A DNA stretch of 64,000 nt from Bimuria novae-zelandiae CBS 107.79 (GCA_010015655.1 ML976660.1:1413872-1477871); one strand, 5' to 3'; shown: positions 1 through 11,653, counted from the first letter of the stretch. A program made the numbers and translations. Notes: a model not told the origin generated them from the letters alone.

Positions 1-176
1 ATTATTAAGATTTAACTTAAGCTCTCTTATTAATTTAATTATATTATACGCACCTTTAATACTAATATCCTATTAATACACGCAAGCTATTAATACCTTT
101 TACTTATATTACTAATATTTTTACTTAAGAATGAACTTTTATCCCTTTAGGACAAGCTACCCTAAAGGGCTTAATA
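1..176 (+). repeat. 5' LTR of Gypsy A copy 1 (partial)
   Basis: This stretch matches the right-hand part of the LTRs at 25244-25672 and, reversed, 36095-36518 and 42269-42492. Shared landmarks are the repeated TATTAATACGCGCAAGCTAT-like block and a terminal GGGCTTAA(C/T)A. The start of the LTR is cut off by the window edge. Confidence 0.8.
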
Positions 177-3100
177 TCTTAAACACCCTTAATATAAGTG
201 TTAACAATACCTTTTTTTACTAATATAATAGATACCTAAATAAATATTTTTAAAGGAGTAAGTATTACTATAGCTAAAAAAGAAATAAGAAGTTTTTATA
301 AGAAGCCTAACTTCTTTTATAGTAAACGTAATTATATAACACTATAGATCTTGCAACTTAACCTATACTTTTATAAGATAAAGAAAGAATAAAAAGATAT
401 AGATAAGACTATATTTACTTTTATCTATATAAATGGAGATGCCTTTAATTGGATTTATCCTTTCGTTAATTAATACCTGGCTATAGCTAATATAGAAGGC
501 GACGCTATAAATAAAATTATAAAACATTATAATATTTTTATACTAAAGTTAAATAGTATTTTAAAATTACTAATTAGGAAGCTATCGCCGAACAAAATAT
601 TTAATAACTTAAGTAAACTTATTTAGTAACTAAATATAAATCTAAATTCCGCGAAAATACTAACTAAGTTAAATAAAATAACGTTAGTCTTATAACTATA
701 TTTCGCAAGGGACTAAAATAACACGTATATAAAAAACTATTACGCAGCAGAGAAAAAACTAAAATCTTATAAAAACTTATAGTAGAAGTAACTGAAGTTA
801 ATAATAAATAGTTTAAACTAGAACGAGACCTACGATAGAACTAGGATAAAAAGAAAAGTTATAGACTACTTATAATAAAGGATAACTATTATAACCCTAA
901 ATAGTAGCTACAGCAAAGGAACCAAACTAACTATAGTTATTAATTAATAGAAGGAATCTAGTACTAATAGGTTAACGTAATAGAGAAAAAGACAGGAAAG
1001 GCTAAAGGCTTTTATAAGTCTAATTAAGGACGTACCTTAGCTAAAACCTATAAACAGGGGACCAGAGTACGCCTTTGCTATATATATAGTAAACTAGGCT
1101 ATATAGCTAGGAACTACAGATCTAAGAACAAGATTACTAGGTAGTTAAACGTACTAATTATTAATAATAAAAAATAGCTACCGAGGAATAGTAGGTAGTA
1201 CGTACTATTAAATAAATTAATATCTATAATAAGAATTTAGAATAATTAGGGTTACTAAACTCCTAACTCTACAAGGATGCGTATAAAGGTTTAAATAAAA
1301 AAGAGAAAGAGCTAGTACCTTAATTTTTTATATCTTACTTTATCTAAAGTAAACTAATTACTAATAAAATAGTAAATATTTTTGACTTCTTAGAAGAACA
1401 CTAACTAAGGGAAGCCGACTTTAGTTTTTTAATAATAAAATAATAAGATAAAGACTATAAAGCAGCACTTTACTACGCTTACTAACCTAACCTAGTTAGT
1501 ATAGTAGCACATGAATAGGTAGACTACTATTATAAATATAAAAACCCTAAGAAGGAAAACCTAAATAAAAACCTAAAATATAAACTATAGCATAACTTAG
1601 ACTACCGCAACCCTATGCATTGAACTATACGATAGACCCCATGCGAAGAAGACTAATATACTATATATTACTAAGCTAAGGAATAATGCTGCTTTTTTTT
1701 AAATATACTAATATTATAGATATAAGTAGTTCAACTGCCTTATTACCTGTTATAATATTTACCTTTAGGATAAACGCAAAACGCGATACCTTTTATACCT
1801 TCACTAAGTAATAAACTAAGTACTATTACTATTAGTTAATAAAAAGTGCGTGTTAGATATATAGTAAACGTGTTTACACCCTAATTACGAAAAATATAAA
1901 TATTAAAAGAAGAAGCACGGATTTAATTACATACTAATAGGAACTATAACCCTTAGAATTAAATTAGTAATAAGGAATAAAAATAGTAAAGCTTCGTAAA
2001 AAAAAGTTTAGTAGTAGCTTTAGGAAAAGAAAGAAAATGGTTGCCTTAAGTCTATAAAGCTAGTAATAAAGAAGATATCTTTTTTAGACCTAGGCTTAGG
2101 CGGGAGAACGCCTTTAGAAACGTAAATATTATTAATAATTAGGTATTAATTAAGCTACTAGTATAGCTTAAAAGAACATAGATAAAAGTCATGCTAGACT
2201 TAAGAGTATAAGAAAGCTATATATTAAAAAAAGTACTTAATAGAGAAGGACTTTATAAGCGCAATAAGGCTATACCCTATACTATTTATATTATAAATAA
2301 ATAACTAATACCTAGTAAAGTAATAATTAAATACCAGATTAAAATAACTTTTACGATCTATAGATACTAAAAACTAATTACTATTAATATTATTAAAAAA
2401 GCTAATTACGACGTAATTTTAAGACTACTATAGTTAAAAAAGCATAACACTATAATAAACTAAAAAAAGAAAGCGCTATCCTTTAAGCACTATAACTATA
2501 TATTATAAGTAAAACTTACGAATGAATAGAATATCATAGTAGATAAGAGGGCTATAAATAATATAGTCTTACGACGGATAGTCGAAAAACGGAAAATACC
2601 CTTAGCAGACGCTGGCAGGAACTACCAGGTTACAGAGCGCAAGAAGATAGAAGACAGCATAAACCATGAAATTCTAGAATGGTACCGAGCATGGAATCAT
2701 ATGTTTACAGAAAGAGAAGGAAAAGCAAACCTTCCGGAACATTAACCCTAGGATCACGCGATTGACCTAGAGGAAGGGAAAACGCTACCCTTTAGACTAC
2801 TATATAGCAAATCTAGAAAAGAACTTTAGCAGAAAAATGAATTTATTAAGATAAATCTTATAAAAGAATATATTAAACCTTTAAAGTTACTAGCGGCAAG
2901 TCCTTTTATATTTATACTAAAAAAGGACAGATAACTAAGGACCTGTAAAGACCATAAGAAGCTTAATAATGTAATAATTAAAAATTAATACCTACTACTA
3001 AATATTTTAGAACGTTAAGACTGACTCTTAAGAGCTAAGGTCTTTATAATAATAAATCTATAAGATATATATCATCTTATATAAATTAAGAAAGGTAACG

Positions 3101-4555
3101 AATAGAAAATAGCGTTTAAAATATAATATAGACTATTTAAATACATAGTTATATCTTTAAGGCTTATAAATACACTAGTACCCTTTTAGGCACTAGTTAT
3201 TAATGTCCTACGTAATTATTTAGATATATTTATTATTGCCTATATAGACGACATTCTTGTCGTCTTAGAAAACGAATCAGACCATATACCAAACGTATAG
3301 ATAGTAATAAAGGCACTAGACGGAGCACACTTACGAATTAAACTAAAGAAGTATAAATTCTATACATAAAAACTAGAATTTCTAGGACACATTATTAGCA
3401 AAAATAGAATTAAAATAGTACTAGGTAAAATTAAATGCATTAAAAACTAGCTAATACTAAAAATAGTAAAAAAAATTTCAGATTCCTTAGGATTCTGTAG
3501 GTTTAATTAATAATTTATTAAGGATTATGCAAAGATTACATTACCCCTAATAAACTTTATAAGAAAAGATATACTATTTATATAAATAATAAAGTGTAGA
3601 ACGTTATTTTAACTCTTACAAATAGTATGTATTATGCTACTAGCACTTATCTACTTTTAAGACAGAGAACTACTACGATTTTAGATAGACGTAAGCGATC
3701 TCACGATAGGTGCATGTGCAAAACAGAAAAAGAATGGCAAATAGCACCTAATTACATACTACTCACGAAAGTTCGGCGACGCAGAAACACGATACGACGT
3801 ATATAATAAGGAACTCTACGCTATTATAGAAGTATTAAAGCACTACAGAATTTACACTCTTAGTTATTTAATGCTAAAATCTACCTAGATTATAAAAATC
3901 TGCTACGATTTACAACTACAAAAGAACTTACACCACGATAATAATAATAGTTATAAATTACTAGATAATACAAGTTTAAAGTTATCTATATAGTAAGAAA
4001 TGAAAACAGAAGTATAAACGCGCTTAGCTAATAAAATAATATTATAAAAGAGAAAGTAACGACCTATTTTATAATACTATAAAAAAATAAGAATAGATCT
4101 CTTAAACCTATAGCAGAACTTAACTAACTCTTTATTACTATACAAGAGGTACCTAAGGAACTATAGACTAAAATCATATAATAATACTATAATAACCCAG
4201 TATACAGATACCTAAGTATGAAGAAAATAATAGAACTTATCTAGCGGAACTATAGCTTTAAAGGCATTATAGAAGCAATAGCTATATATATCTATAAATG
4301 CGCAGATTGCTAGTGCAACAAGCATACATTACATCTTAAGTATAGAGAAATGCAAGCAATCTAAATACTAGTTACACTATAGGAAGACATTACTATAGAC
4401 TTTATTATAAAACTACTAAAATTAAAGGACCTAGTTATATGAATTAGTTATAACGTAATACTAAATATTATTTATTAATTTACTAAATACGTGCAATTAC
4501 TACTATGTTAAAGGATAATTACGGCAAAGAAACTTATATTCCTTAACATGTTTTA
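177..4555 (+). pseudogene. Gypsy A copy 1 gag-protease-RT-RNase H-integrase (first part)
   Basis: RIP-broken polyprotein, readable through stops. A Gypsy gag with a GDAFNWI-like segment lies at about 430-480. A zinc knuckle remnant, with cysteines and histidine partly changed to tyrosine, lies at about 1070-1120. A retropepsin region is near 2190. The reverse transcriptase catalytic YIDD is intact at 3241-3252, followed by the DHAETRYDVYNKEL-type RNase H region at about 3680-3840 (DAETRYDVYNKELYAII readable). The integrase zinc finger (H..H..CADC) and first catalytic aspartate lie at about 4180-4410. Reading is cut within integrase by transposon Z at 4555 and resumes at 10469. The same family is seen at 36095-44629. 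No intact frame remains. Confidence 0.8.
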
Positions 4556-4740
4556 TAAGCGAGCGGCCCATAACGTGGCTCACCACCGAGCGCACGTCCC
4601 CACCGAACGAACGCTAAACTTGAGTTGGTCCACCACCAAAATGAGATTATTGAGCCACGTACAAAAGCTACTTTAACGAGATTTTTTAGAGTAGCAATTG
4701 CAGTAGCTATTGCAACAGTTTATAGATTTTAGATTACGTT

Positions 4741-5470
4741 AATAATTTCTTAGGCGGTTGTATTGGCCGCCCGCGACGAGAAGTCGCATAAACTAATTTC
4801 TCTACTATAGCAGGATCCTTATTAACAACTATAGCCTCTATAGCTTTAGGAGGCTTAGACCCTTGCCTTTTAGCCTTTTTAGAAGCCTTAAGGTTATTTT
4901 AAAGCTATTTTTTAATTTGCCTAGTAATCTTTTCCTCTTTACGCGCAGCTGCTTTTTTAGCAGCGTCGCGCTTACGCTTCTCCTTTACTATAACTCTGTT
5001 AAGACGACGCTCTTTAAGCAGCTAAGTCTTGGTAAGCTTTTGCTACTCTCTAAGCTTCGTAGCCTTGCTTTTTTAGTGTTGTTCCTCCTGCTCCTGACGG
5101 CCTTTCTGCTGCTGCTGAAGCCGCGCTTAGCCCACCTTTTAAGGCGACTAAAAAATAGCTCCTCTATTATAGTCCTTTAGTAGTTTAAGCTTTAAAGCTT
5201 TACTACGCTGCCTACGCTTCTTCTTATTAGCTAGAGCCTTCTTAAGTTAAGAAACTTCATGTTATAGAAGGGTATTCTTAACTAAGATAGTGTGGATTGT
5301 TTGGCTGAGCTTCTTTGCCTTTAAGTCGTAAACATTATCTACTACTTGCTATAGTAATCGCTTTATCTTTCTCTAATTACTTGCACTTAATACTAAAGTC
5401 GAACTATTACTTAATAAGGGCTGTAAGGTGTCTAGCGCAGTTATTGTAAACCTTAAAATAATAACGCTAG
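4741..5470 (-). pseudogene. C-terminal part of Z transposase
   Basis: Read on the minus strand, this continues the transposase after the 900-bp units: the PLNP segment is followed by ILRFTI-like sequence, then a long lysine/glutamine-rich region (QQQQKGRQEQEEQH) and finally a RRGRPIQPPKK-like tail near 4745-4790. Basic C-terminal tails of the RRGR type are usual in fungal pogo/Fot1 transposases. Several stop codons interrupt it. A 105-codon plus-strand open frame over the same bases is only its shadow. Confidence 0.7.
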
Positions 5471-5480
5471 GGTTAAGCGG

Positions 5481-6380
5481 TTAGTTAGTTGGTTAGTATT
5501 CATTTTTCGTCTAGTTAATGGGGATTAAGTCCACCATCTCGCCTCCTAAAGGGCATATACGACGTGCTAAGCTATAGAATTATAGTACTAATATACTACC
5601 TTAGAAAGCATTTCTTGCCTGCGCGGGTATTACTACCATTTTAAGCTATAGCTCCCCTTCTCGTTGGGGAGACTAAGCAGTGTATGTACATTAGGGTGAA
5701 TCCCTTATGTGTGTTTAGAGGCAGTTTAGTGCTGTGAGAAGAAAGAAAAAGAAAGAGTGGATAGGTGTGGAGAGCCGGTGCTCTATCGAATTAGAGCCGT
5801 GGCTCTGCGCGAGGAGAGCCTTTGTACCAGGCTTGGCGATGCCTGTATCGAAGGAGATAGGTATAGTAGGAAGGCAGAGCCAGGCCTGTCCTTCTTCTTT
5901 ATCCCTAAGAGTCGTATAATATAAGGCCAGGCTGGCTACCTTATTTGCGTGTTGTGTTAGGTCAGGGACGCTAATAGTTAGTCTTTAGAGAGCTGCGGGC
6001 AGCTCTCGTCGTTGTAGGTGTTAAGAGCTAGTGCTCTATTAAATCGTGCCATGGCTCTTCGCATAGAGAGCCTTTGTATTTAGGCCTAGCAGGTGCCCAT
6101 ATCTTACAAGAGTAAAGAGTGTTACGACTATCTCCTTGTCTTAGCTGTGGTTATAGCCTTTAACTAAACGTGAAAATCTGAGCGGCGCACAGGCCATTTT
6201 AAAAAGATTTTAGCTTACTAGGGAGCTAAAAGAGAAAATAGGGCAGCGCGCCTGCCACAATACCTACAGCTAAAAGAGGACGCTGGAAAACAGATTTACA
6301 AAGGCATTTAAGTCGTGTTTTAACGAAAAATCGATGGATATCGACCTTTCGGTGACCTGGAAAAGTTGATGTTTGGTGAG
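5481..6380. repeat. 900-bp repeat unit, copy 1
   Basis: First of two head-to-tail 900-bp units (offset 910) inserted in the Z transposase. It begins TTAGTTAGTTGGTTAG and ends GTTTGGTGAG. It is bounded by GGTTAAGCGG (5471-5480) and GATTAAGCGG (6381-6390). It differs from copy 2 mainly by C-to-T and G-to-A changes, with copy 1 the more AT-rich. It contains a CTCCCC/GGGGAG hairpin at 5652-5671 and no convincing coding frame. Identity is unknown: it could be a non-autonomous element with a 9-10 bp target duplication, or a tandem duplication. Confidence 0.8.
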
Positions 6381-6390
6381 GATTAAGCGG

Positions 6391-7290
6391 TTGGTTGGTT
6401 GGTTGGTATTTATTTTTCGTCTAGTTGATGGGGATTAAGTCCACCATCTCGCCTCCCGAAGGGCATATACGACGTGCTAAGCTATGGAATTATAGTACTA
6501 ACGCACTACCTTAGAAAGCATTTCTTGCCTGCGCGGGTATTACTACCATGTTAAGCTATAGCTCCCCTTCCCGTTGGGGAGACTAAGTAGTGTATGTACT
6601 TTAGGGTGGATCCCTTGTGTGTGTTTAGAGGCAGTTTAGTGCTGTGAGAAGAAAGAAAAGGAAAGAGTGAATAGGTGTGGAGAGCCGGTGCTCTGTCGAA
6701 TTGGAGCCGTGGCTCTGCGCGAGGAGAGCCTTTGTACCAGGCTTGGCGATGCCTGTGTCGAAGGAGATAGGTGTAGTAGGAAGGCAGAGCCAGGCCTGTC
6801 CTTCTTCTTTATCCCCAAGAGTCGTATGATATAAGGCCAGGCTGGCTGCCTTGTTTGCGTGTTGTGTCAGGTCAGGGACGCTGATAGTTAGTCTTTAGAG
6901 AGCTGCGGGCAGCTCTCGTCGTTGTAGGTGTTAAGAGCTGGTGCTCTGTCGAATCGTGCCATGGCTCTTCGCATGGAGAGCCTTTGTATTTAGGCCTAGC
7001 AGGTGCCTATATCTTGTAAAAGCAAGGAGTGTCACGACTATCTCCTTGTCTTAGCTGTGGTTGTGGCCTTTGACTAAACGTGAAAATCTGAGTGGCGCAC
7101 GGGCCATTTTGAAAAGATTTTAGCTTACTAAGGAGCTAAAAGACAAAATAGGGCAGCGCGCCTGCCACAACGCCTATAGCTAAAAGAGGACGCTGGAAAA
7201 CAGATTTACGAAGGCATTTGAGTCGTGTTTTGACGAAAAATCGATGGATATCGACCTTTCGATGACCTGGAAAAGTTGATGTTCGGTGAG
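6391..7290. repeat. 900-bp repeat unit, copy 2
   Basis: Second unit, better preserved than copy 1. It begins with four GGTT repeats and ends GTTCGGTGAG, followed by AGGATTAAGCGG, which rejoins the transposase. It holds a perfect CTCCCC...GGGGAG hairpin (6562-6581). It also contains an internal pair of related segments about 250 bp apart (near 6680-6740 and 6933-6990), each with short GAGAGCC/GGCTCT palindromes followed by CCTTTGTA. The short frames in it look like noise. Confidence 0.8.
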
Positions 7291-7302
7291 AGGATTAAGC
7301 GG

Positions 7303-8288
7303 TGAGATGCCTATAGCCTCGAAAGCTTTTAATATAAGCTTCTTATTAAAGGAGGTTTTCCATGCAGCATTAAACAACTTGTAGAAGTTGCGTTTTATAA
7401 TAGTTGTAAGCCCTTAAGCGCGGTCTAGGAAGGTAGCTAGTTCTAATTTATATAAGGCTATAAGCGGAGTAAACATAACAACGTTAAGCGGTTGAAGCGT
7501 GTGAGTACTGTAAGGTGGATAGACTATAAGGAGAATCTTGTTATTATCGCAATACTCAATAAAATCTATTGTAACGTGGGAGCCGTGGCCGTTAAGGATA
7601 AGAAGCCGCCATAACGTACGAGCTTTGGCTTTTGTCTCGCGATCAAACACTTCTTTAAGTCATGCTAGCCCTATATTGTTGCTCGTCCATCTGCTTAGTG
7701 AGACTATAAAGAACGCGTGGTGTTTCTCGTGCTTAAAGTCCTGCAACCAGGTGTCTTGAATATTGCCACTTTAAGCCTGATAAATTAGTGCTGGCGTAAG
7801 CGCGGTTCCATCAGCGCAGATGCACGCTATAGTAGTAATCTACTCTTAGTTACTATCCTAAATAATATTCTTTATTTTTCCTTTCTTATAGAGCTCTTTA
7901 AAGAACACCCTCTTAACCTTTAATAGCACACTAATTAAGAAGCCCTTCTTATCCATATTGTATATCTGCCGGCTGTCAATGTTGTATTAGTTAATTTTAC
8001 GTTTAAGAAGCTTAAAGTAGAGGCTATACTTAAAGGCGGAGTCTGCTTTAAAGCGGTTGCGATCAAGGCCAGTTACCTAGTGCGAGATAAGGTCAATGCT
8101 GTGGCGCGCGACGAAGCGATCAGTCCAGTTTTGGCCAACTGGTTTCTAAGCTATCTAGGCTGCGAAATTTCGTATCATAGGCCTAGAAGGAGGTAGTCCG
8201 CGTGTACAAAAGTCTTCTATATACTATACAAGTTACTTCTCTTACGCGTTATTAAGTAATTAGCTATTTACGAGTGCGGTTGCACGCG
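7303..8288 (-). pseudogene. central/catalytic part of Z transposase (DDE_1 family)
   Basis: On the minus strand this reads as the DDE domain of a fungal pogo-like transposase. An NMDKKGF segment near 7950 holds the first catalytic aspartate. CADGTALTPALIYQ and DTWLQDF follow, and then RLLILNGHGSHVTIDF (about 7540-7610; the catalytic LILDGHxSH motif with D changed to N), YPPYSTHTLQPLNV (again D to N) and ISPLNP just before the 900-bp units. The D-to-N changes are G-to-A on the coding strand, as RIP would give. Inactive. Confidence 0.8.
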
Positions 8289-8432
8289 CTTGTTAACAGA
8301 CTTGTTAACAATTAAGCCAATCAAGCCGGTCTAGCCTAATATGGTAATTCACTAGCTCGTGTAGGCCAAGATATTACTAAATTTGGTTAGATCGGCTTAA
8401 TTGGCTTGATTGTTGACAAGTCTGCTTGTTAA
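8289..8432. repeat. MITE-like short inverted-repeat insertion
   Basis: A 144-bp insertion with 39-bp inverted arms (8298-8336 and 8385-8423; about four mismatches, all transitions). The arms carry GACTTGT(T/C)AACAAT(T/C)AAGCC and are flanked by TTAAC/CTTGTT repeats. It interrupts the Z transposase between the N-terminal helix-turn-helix and the rest. It has no coding capacity and is probably a small non-autonomous DNA transposon. Confidence 0.65.
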
Positions 8433-8560
8433 AGCCCTCTATGGCGTTTTGATAAGGTTAAACGGGAGTAGCTAAACCGTTTGGCATATTCTGAATATTT
8501 AAAATCTTCTCCCACCTTCAGCGATTCCAACGCTTCAAGAGCTGCCTCAATACCTGCCAT
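8433..8560 (-). pseudogene. N-terminal part of Z transposase (HTH_psq-like)
   Basis: Starting at the minus-strand ATG at 8560, the frame reads MAGIEAALEALESLK and then a KYSEYAKRF...SRLTLSKRHRG segment, the pipsqueak/pogo type helix-turn-helix found at the start of fungal pogo transposases. An upstream in-frame ATG at 8647 lies inside the terminal repeat and is less likely. The frame runs into a stop at the MITE-like insertion. Confidence 0.75.
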
Positions 8561-8651
8561 AGTCGTAGAGATATTTGGTGTTGAACTTTCGGTAAAAATT
8601 GGTGTTCGCGTGCGCTCGGTGGGGACGTGCGCTCGGTGGTGAGTCATGTTA

Positions 8652-10449
8652 CAAGCGAGCGGCCCACCCCACCAACTTTTTGCAGCACATAAACTTCTAC
8701 CTACTATGGCGCCCCCAATTCAGGCCTAACTAGCCTCTGCTAAGGCTAATATACACCTTGCAATCTTAGCTATTAATTAAAACTAAATTTAATTTATAAG
8801 AGGTGTAGTATATATATTTACTATCCCTTAAATAACGCTCTAACGCCGACGCGCTAGAATTGCTACGCGACGTAATTACTAGCCTAAATTAAAAAAGCTT
8901 ACTAAAATAGAAGAGGAGGTAATTATTAAGCATATACTTAACCTAGATTCGCGAGGATTTCCGCCCACGCTAAGTGCTATGCAAGATATAGCGGATAAGC
9001 TACTCGCTAAGCGAGGCGCTAGATAGGTTAGTAAGTAGTAGCCACGTAACTTTATTAAGCAAATAGATTATCTTACTACACAATTTAATTAACCGTACAA
9101 TTAGTAGAGAGCTCTATGTAAGGATCTAGATACTATTAGAGCTTAGTTTAAGCTTATAGCGCGCACAAAGGCTACCTATAATATCTATAATAAGGATACC
9201 TATAACTTTAACGAGACTAGTTTTATAATAGGCAAGATACTATCTTAGCTTATTATTATAGGCTTAGAGAGACGCGGCAGGCTAAAGGCTATTTAGCTAG
9301 GCAATCGTAGGTAGACTATAGTAATCTATAGAATTAGCGCTGCTAGCTAGGCGATCCCGCCCTTTATTATCTTCGCTAACTAGTATTACCTCTCTACCTA
9401 GTACTAGGACAATAATATACCGCGCGACTAGGCTTTCGCTATTAATAATAATAGCTAGACTACTAACGAGCTTAGAGTAAAGTAGCTAAGGCACTTTATT
9501 AAGTATATAGTAAAATATAGGGTAGGCGCGCGCTAGCTACTTATACTTAATAGCTATAAGAGCTATAACTCGCTCGAATTTTAAGAGCTCTACAAGGAGA
9601 ACAATATTTATACTCTTTATATACTACTATATTTATTACACCTCCTATAGCTACTTAATATTAGTTACTTTTCGCTATTAAAGCGCGCGTATAGCCACTA
9701 GATCGAGAGCCTAATATGCGACTATATTAACTACATTACAAAGCTAGAGTTCCTACCAGCCTTTTGCGCAGCCTATAAGCAGTTAATTATAAAGGAAAAT
9801 ATCTACGCAAGCTTTCAAGGCGCTAGCCTAGTCCTATATAACCTAGAGGCGGTAATATTAAAGCTTAATATTAAGCTTCGTACCCCGACGCCGTCTCTAC
9901 TAGAGGTTACCCTTTAGGAAGCTAAAACACCAAGTAACACGCGCGAGCTAGAGGCTTAATTAATATTAATTTATAATAGGATTTAAAGGCATAAGAGCTT
10001 ATTACCTACTTCTATTATTATAGCGCTTAATTAGCTTAAAAAGGGCGCTAAGGTAATAGCTTACAAAAGTACGCTTATGCGCGATTAGATCGTGAGGCTT
10101 AAGAAGGCTAATAAGGCCGCTATAACGCGTAAACAGCGCAAAAAGAAGCGGATCTAGAGGCAGGGTACCTTAACAAAGGCAGAAGCAGAGAAGATTATCG
10201 CTTAAAAGAATGTTAAGCAGCAGATAGAGGTAGAAATACGTTAAGATAAGGCGCGATCAGGTGCTAATTAGCAGGCTTTAACACGCTACAGCCGCTGCAA
10301 GAAGACTAGCCATAACATGCGAACATGCAAGAACGATATTATAGATACTATTTAACCTAGTAAAGCAATTATATACTATTATCTTATTGTGTTATTAAGA
10401 TAGGTTGCTGTAAAGGTATAAAGAGTTGGTGGGGTGGGCCGCTCGCTTG
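8652..10449 (+). mobile_element. pogo/Fot1-like DNA transposon Y
   Basis: Perfect 25-bp terminal inverted repeats (8652-8676 and 10425-10449, CAAGCGAGCGGCCCACCCCA...), flanked by TA at 8650-8651 and 10450-10451. It lies inside the right terminal repeat of Z, whose outermost bases (CAAGCGAGCGGCCCA type) it shares, so Y and Z are related. It carries one RIP-broken transposase on the plus strand. A 5' part of a sister copy is at 26205-27152. Confidence 0.9.
8706..10380 (+). pseudogene. Y transposase (pogo-like, CENP-B HTH plus DDE_1), RIP-broken
   Basis: The reading starts at MAPPIQA (8706). It continues through a CENP-B type DNA-binding region (RGFPPTLSAMQDIADKLL at about 8955-9010, then WPRNF). 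The catalytic core follows: YNFNETSF (D to N) near 9205; ERRGR near 9265; AIPPFIIF near 9350; LLILNSYKSY near 9540 (catalytic D to N); FSLLKRAYSHQIESL near 9675. The C-terminal part is KKANKAA...RKQRKKKR, ending in a CCHC-like RYSRCKKTSHNMRTC segment near 10290-10335. Many CAA/CAG/TGG codons are now stops. The order of motifs is that of Fot1/pogo transposases, here with an extra cysteine-rich tail. Confidence 0.8.
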
Positions 10450-10468
10450 TATGGGCCGCTCGCTTATA

Positions 10469-11648
10469 AAACACGTTATCCTAAATTAACTTATATAATA
10501 CTACAGTATTATAAAGATAATTATTAGCGATAGAGACAAGCTTTTTATCTTAAACTATTAAATAAAGCTTATAGTACTTATTTAAATAAAATAAAAACTA
10601 TTAATAGTATATTATCCGCAATCTAAAGGACAAATAGAACGTGCGAATTAGATAATCGAAACGTATCTACGTATCTACTATAACAACTAGAAGAATAACT
10701 AGATTTCCCTATTACTAATAGCACAATTAGCATATAATAACAAGATATTAGTAGTAATAAGATTTACACTATTTTATATAAACTACGAAAGATACCTACA
10801 CATCTTTAATTAAATAGTTCTTATAAAAATTAGAATGGAAGAAGTAATTAATATAGTAAAAACTATGAAAAGAATATGCGCAAAACTTTAAGAGAATCTT
10901 AAGAAAGCTTAATAGTAAAGTATCTCCTATATAAACTAAAAATAAACAATGGCACCTTAGCTAAAGAAGGTGGATAAAGCATATCTACTTATAAAGAATT
11001 TTTAAACCTAAAAGAAGAAACACAAAAAACTAAATTACGTTAAGGTTAAACTATTTATTATTATTAAATATATCTTACTAATTAAATATATATTACTAAT
11101 TAAATATATATTACTAATTAACTACTAATTAGAACCTGCAGACCCCAAGACGCTAGTTAAAACTACCTTTTATTACTAACCTAAGAAGGAAAATAAAATT
11201 AAAGTTAAATAAATACTATAGTATAAGGATTAGCCACGTATATATCTTATTAAATAGAAAGGATACCCATACAGCGAAAACACTTAAGAACTAGAGGACT
11301 ACTTATGAAATTATTGAAAGAAAATTTATAAATACTAGAGTACTACGTAGTAAAGGAGGAAGGCTTTACCTAGACTATAAACTAGTCTATTACCTTAGTA
11401 CCTAAAGTAGAATTAAAATTAACTAATACTATTACCTAAGTAAGCTTCTCACGAGCCTCTGAGGCCTCTAACTTGTCTATTATAGATATACTATAATTAA
11501 ATAACTTTTATTCTTTCTAATGTAACTTCTTGCGCTAATTACGCAAACGCGCCATCTTCTCTCGTGCTAGATAACTACGCAGGAGCGCTACATAAGTGAG
11601 CTTTTCTTCTACCTAAAGTTTTGCCTCCTCCTTAGCCTCTAACCTTTC
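10469..11648 (+). pseudogene. Gypsy A copy 1 integrase (second part) and chromodomain
   Basis: Continues the polyprotein after Z. ISDRDKLF at about 10525 is the second catalytic aspartate region. SKGQIERAN near 10620-10650 holds the catalytic glutamate. A chromodomain remnant (KGYPYSENT.ELEDYL) lies at about 11260-11320. The chromodomain marks it as a chromovirus. After it comes a region resembling the 3' end of copy 2 (36780-37200 reversed). The element is cut at 11649-11653 by the target site of Gypsy B. Confidence 0.75.
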
Positions 11649-11653
11649 TAATC

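Larger units (their letters stand above)
4556..10466 (-). mobile_element. pogo/Fot1-like DNA transposon Z with nested insertions
   Basis: Terminal inverted repeats of about 50 bp: the left begins (T)AAGCGAGCGGCCCATAACG and continues through CTCACCACCGAGCGCACGTC; the right is its complement, interrupted at 8650 by transposon Y and finishing TGGGCCGCTCGCTTA at 10452-10466. TA is duplicated at 4554-4555 and 10467-10468, as for Tc1/mariner-pogo elements. The first base of the repeat is T where Y has C, consistent with RIP of CA to TA. The transposase lies on the minus strand in three blocks (8433-8560, 7303-8288, 4741-5470). The target was the integrase gene of Gypsy A. Confidence 0.85.

Noticed and set aside
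3241..3252. Possibility that Gypsy A is still active because YIDD is intact
   Set aside because: Gag, integrase and RT flanks are full of stop codons; only the motif survives.
4863..5180. 105-codon plus-strand frame
   Set aside because: Leucine-rich shadow of the lysine/glutamine-rich C-terminal part of the Z transposase on the other strand.
5734..5919. 61-codon frame in the 900-bp unit and its partner at 6636-6818 on the other strand
   Set aside because: Not conserved in strand between the two copies; unlikely to be coding.
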